Positions 44,871 through 45,962 of a stretch of 45,962 nt of DNA are shown piece by piece (within the stretch, counting starts at the first letter, position 1; the number at the start of each line of letters is the position of its first letter). The notes below the pieces were generated by a model. The model was not told the DNA's origin. It ran no database searches and worked only from the letters and a program-made list of their open reading frames with translations. Both the position numbers and the translations under genes were made by a program. Source of the DNA: Lachnospiraceae bacterium (GTDB lineage Bacteria; Bacillota; Clostridia; Lachnospirales; Lachnospiraceae). Where the stretch lies: assembly GCA_022773965.1 (NCBI GenBank), contig JALFNQ010000234.1:1-45962 (forward strand). The letters run 5' to 3'.

Positions 44871-45782
44871 TTATTTTTCCGTCTGGCCATCCTCCGCTTT
44901 ATATTCAGGCAAAGAAACCGCATCCTCTACAATATCGGTTACCAGTTGACGAAAATCGTTGGCATTTTTCGATGTAATGACCGGCTTTCCGGTTCTTTCT
45001 TCCAATGCCTGTCTGGCAATTCCGGCAACCTCCCCACCTTTTCTTGCGACTCTTTGATTTTCCGAAAATCCCTGCGGCTGCTCTGTCTTTGCAATATCCG
45101 TAGTAGAAGCCTCTGCCAGCATCGTCAGAACAAGCTCCAGATCACTCATATTATCCCGCAGATTTTCTTTTTTCAGACCTTTGAACTGTTTATATTTCTT
45201 TGTGGACATCCCAGACCATGCACGGGTAATCTCATCTGTCAATATTGCATACTCCAACCCCTTTTGAACTCTGCGATTTTTCCATTCCTGCGTCAATTCA
45301 TTGCGGATACGTATGGACAATATACGCTGATGTACCCATTCTTCTGAGTATCCCTTTTTTAAATAAGTCTCCAGCGCACGGTCAATCGCCTGCTCCGGGT
45401 CAATGGTCTCCTCTATGCGTTCGCGCCCCACCTGCGCCAGCCAGCGCTTGAACGGCTCCGCCTTCGGCGAGGGAACTGACTGAATGATACGCAGGAGCTG
45501 TTCGGTGTCGGCGACATCGGTTAAACGCCTTTTCCCATCAGTAGCAACCATTTTCAACTGCTTACAATTTGTAAGCAGTTCACTGGCGCCTTCATCTTTC
45601 AGCCGTTTTTTCAAAACAGCCCAATATGTGCTTGCACTTCTGGCCGTTTTCTGATCAGTTAAAACCGCTATAACATCTACAACCGAAAAATACCATTCTT
45701 CCTGCCTGGCATCCCATGCGGTACGGATCTTCTGATCTTCAAATATCTGTATCTCATTGATATCTTTCGTCTCATCCATCAT
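44871..45782 (-). CDS. Bro-N (BRO family) DNA-binding protein, antirepressor-like
   Basis: A 303-residue protein. Residues 10-110 form the Bro-N domain: FEDQKIRTAWDARQEEWYFSVVDVIAVLTDQKTARSASTYWAVLKKRLKDEG, then RRLTDVADTEQLLRIIQSVPSPKAEPFKRWLAQVG. The rest resembles the long C-terminal part of BRO/DinD-like proteins, with ALEERTGKPVITSKNANDF near the end. Such proteins occur in phages (antirepressors) and as stand-alone chromosomal genes with unclear function. The start has GCGAGG. It is not in a visible phage, and no toxin partner is seen beside it. A 7-bp inverted repeat (ATTGAAC-N5-GTTCAAT) lies about 65-85 bases upstream. Confidence 0.88.
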   Translation of the reverse strand: MMDETKDINEIQIFEDQKIRTAWDARQEEWYFSVVDVIAVLTDQKTARSASTYWAVLKKRLKDEGASELLTNCKQLKMVATDGKRRLTDVADTEQLLRIIQSVPSPKAEPFKRWLAQVGRERIEETIDPEQAIDRALETYLKKGYSEEWVHQRILSIRIRNELTQEWKNRRVQKGLEYAILTDEITRAWSGMSTKKYKQFKGLKKENLRDNMSDLELVLTMLAEASTTDIAKTEQPQGFSENQRVARKGGEVAGIARQALEERTGKPVITSKNANDFRQLVTDIVEDAVSLPEYKAEDGQTEK

Positions 45783-45846
45783 TGTGAACCTCGCTTTCGT
45801 CTTTCAATTCGTCAATTAAGTATATCGCACCCGAATAGATTTGTCA

Positions 45847-45865
45847 TTGAACATGTCGTTCAATC
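45847..45865. other. Inverted repeat upstream of the Bro-N gene
   Basis: ATTGAAC-atgtc-GTTCAAT, a 7-bp stem with a 5-base spacer. It may be an operator or the terminator of the partial frame at the window edge; no U run is present. Confidence 0.4.
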
Positions 45866-45869
45866 CGCC

Positions 45870-45962
45870 TCATCCGATCCAACGCAGGTACCAGATAAAA
45901 TACGTTCCAAAGGCTCCGGTGAAATCCACGCCCACATGTGGAGAGAAATCGTTATTTTTCAC
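45870..45962 (-). CDS. Possible C-terminal end of an unknown protein, cut by the window edge
   Basis: An open frame enters from the right edge and ends with TGA at 45870-45872. Its last residues read VDFTGAFGTYFIWYLRWIG. The sequence is short and hydrophobic, and I cannot assign a family. It could also be chance; support is only the open frame and its orientation with the following genes. Confidence 0.3.
   Translation of the reverse strand: MKNNDFSPHVGVDFTGAFGTYFIWYLRWIG

Noticed and set aside
44871-45782. Remnant of a prophage
   Set aside because: Only a Bro-N protein is present, with no integrase, capsid or replication genes; such genes also occur alone in chromosomes.

Overview
The window looks like a chromosomal segment of a gut-type Lachnospiraceae bacterium (Bacillota, Clostridia). 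The evidence is moderate GC, strong AGGAGG ribosome sites, a type III glutamine synthetase, the conserved firmicute block uvrC-hprK-murB-rapZ-whiA, a prfB with the programmed +1 frameshift, and families common in this group (DUF975, YitT, DUF4349, DUF2752). Species cannot be read from the sequence. No rRNA, tRNA, CRISPR array, transposase or complete prophage was seen. Most genes lie on the minus strand.

Layout. 1-3984: the N-terminal two thirds of tex (minus), a small membrane protein, a DUF2752 protein, a small protein with an HExxH-type motif resembling the SprA-related family, and a DUF975 membrane protein. 4129-5782: hom with an upstream ACT-domain gene. 6043-11219: an operon read leftwards, PucR/CdaR-like regulator - ftsE - ftsX - S41 peptidase - prfB (division, envelope proteolysis, translation termination). 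11376-12938: YitT and a divergent WecG/TagA-like protein. 12939-13578: a gene-free AT-rich stretch with three consensus DnaA boxes in one orientation and the glnN terminator. 13579-18585: glnN, fba, lipid kinase, whiA. 18695-23148: rapZ, murB, M18 aminopeptidase, hprK. 23567-25985: an AT-rich restriction-modification island placed between hprK and uvrC. 26180-32035: uvrC, ftsH, and divergent pyrG. 32066-35637: MATE transporter, DUF212 protein, a zinc-ribbon/HTH protein and a WYL regulator. 35846-39018: a LacI regulator convergent with a GH127 arabinofuranosidase. 39363-44753: an ECF-like sigma factor, its probable transmembrane anti-sigma factor, a DUF4349 lipoprotein and a large secreted Ig-like protein. 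44871-45782: a Bro-N protein, then the window edge.

The most unusual content is two families of structured repeats. Family Y (about 120-130 bp, four copies plus one isolated terminal palindrome) always lies in the same orientation relative to transcription: in the 5' leader of hprK, before murB, before whiA, and inside the coding sequence of the anti-sigma gene, where it is read in frame as roughly residues 5-46. Its stems keep pairing while the bases change (compensatory differences between copies), which points to an RNA-level role. Copy A also supplies the last codons and stop of rapZ. Family X (about 130 bp, two copies in inverted orientation 17 kb apart) has two perfect 12-bp stems and a third shorter one. 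Other points for a second look are a WhiA with a shortened N-terminal domain, the DnaA-box cluster away from any dnaA gene, the restriction-modification island splitting a conserved gene block, and the SprA-like small protein.
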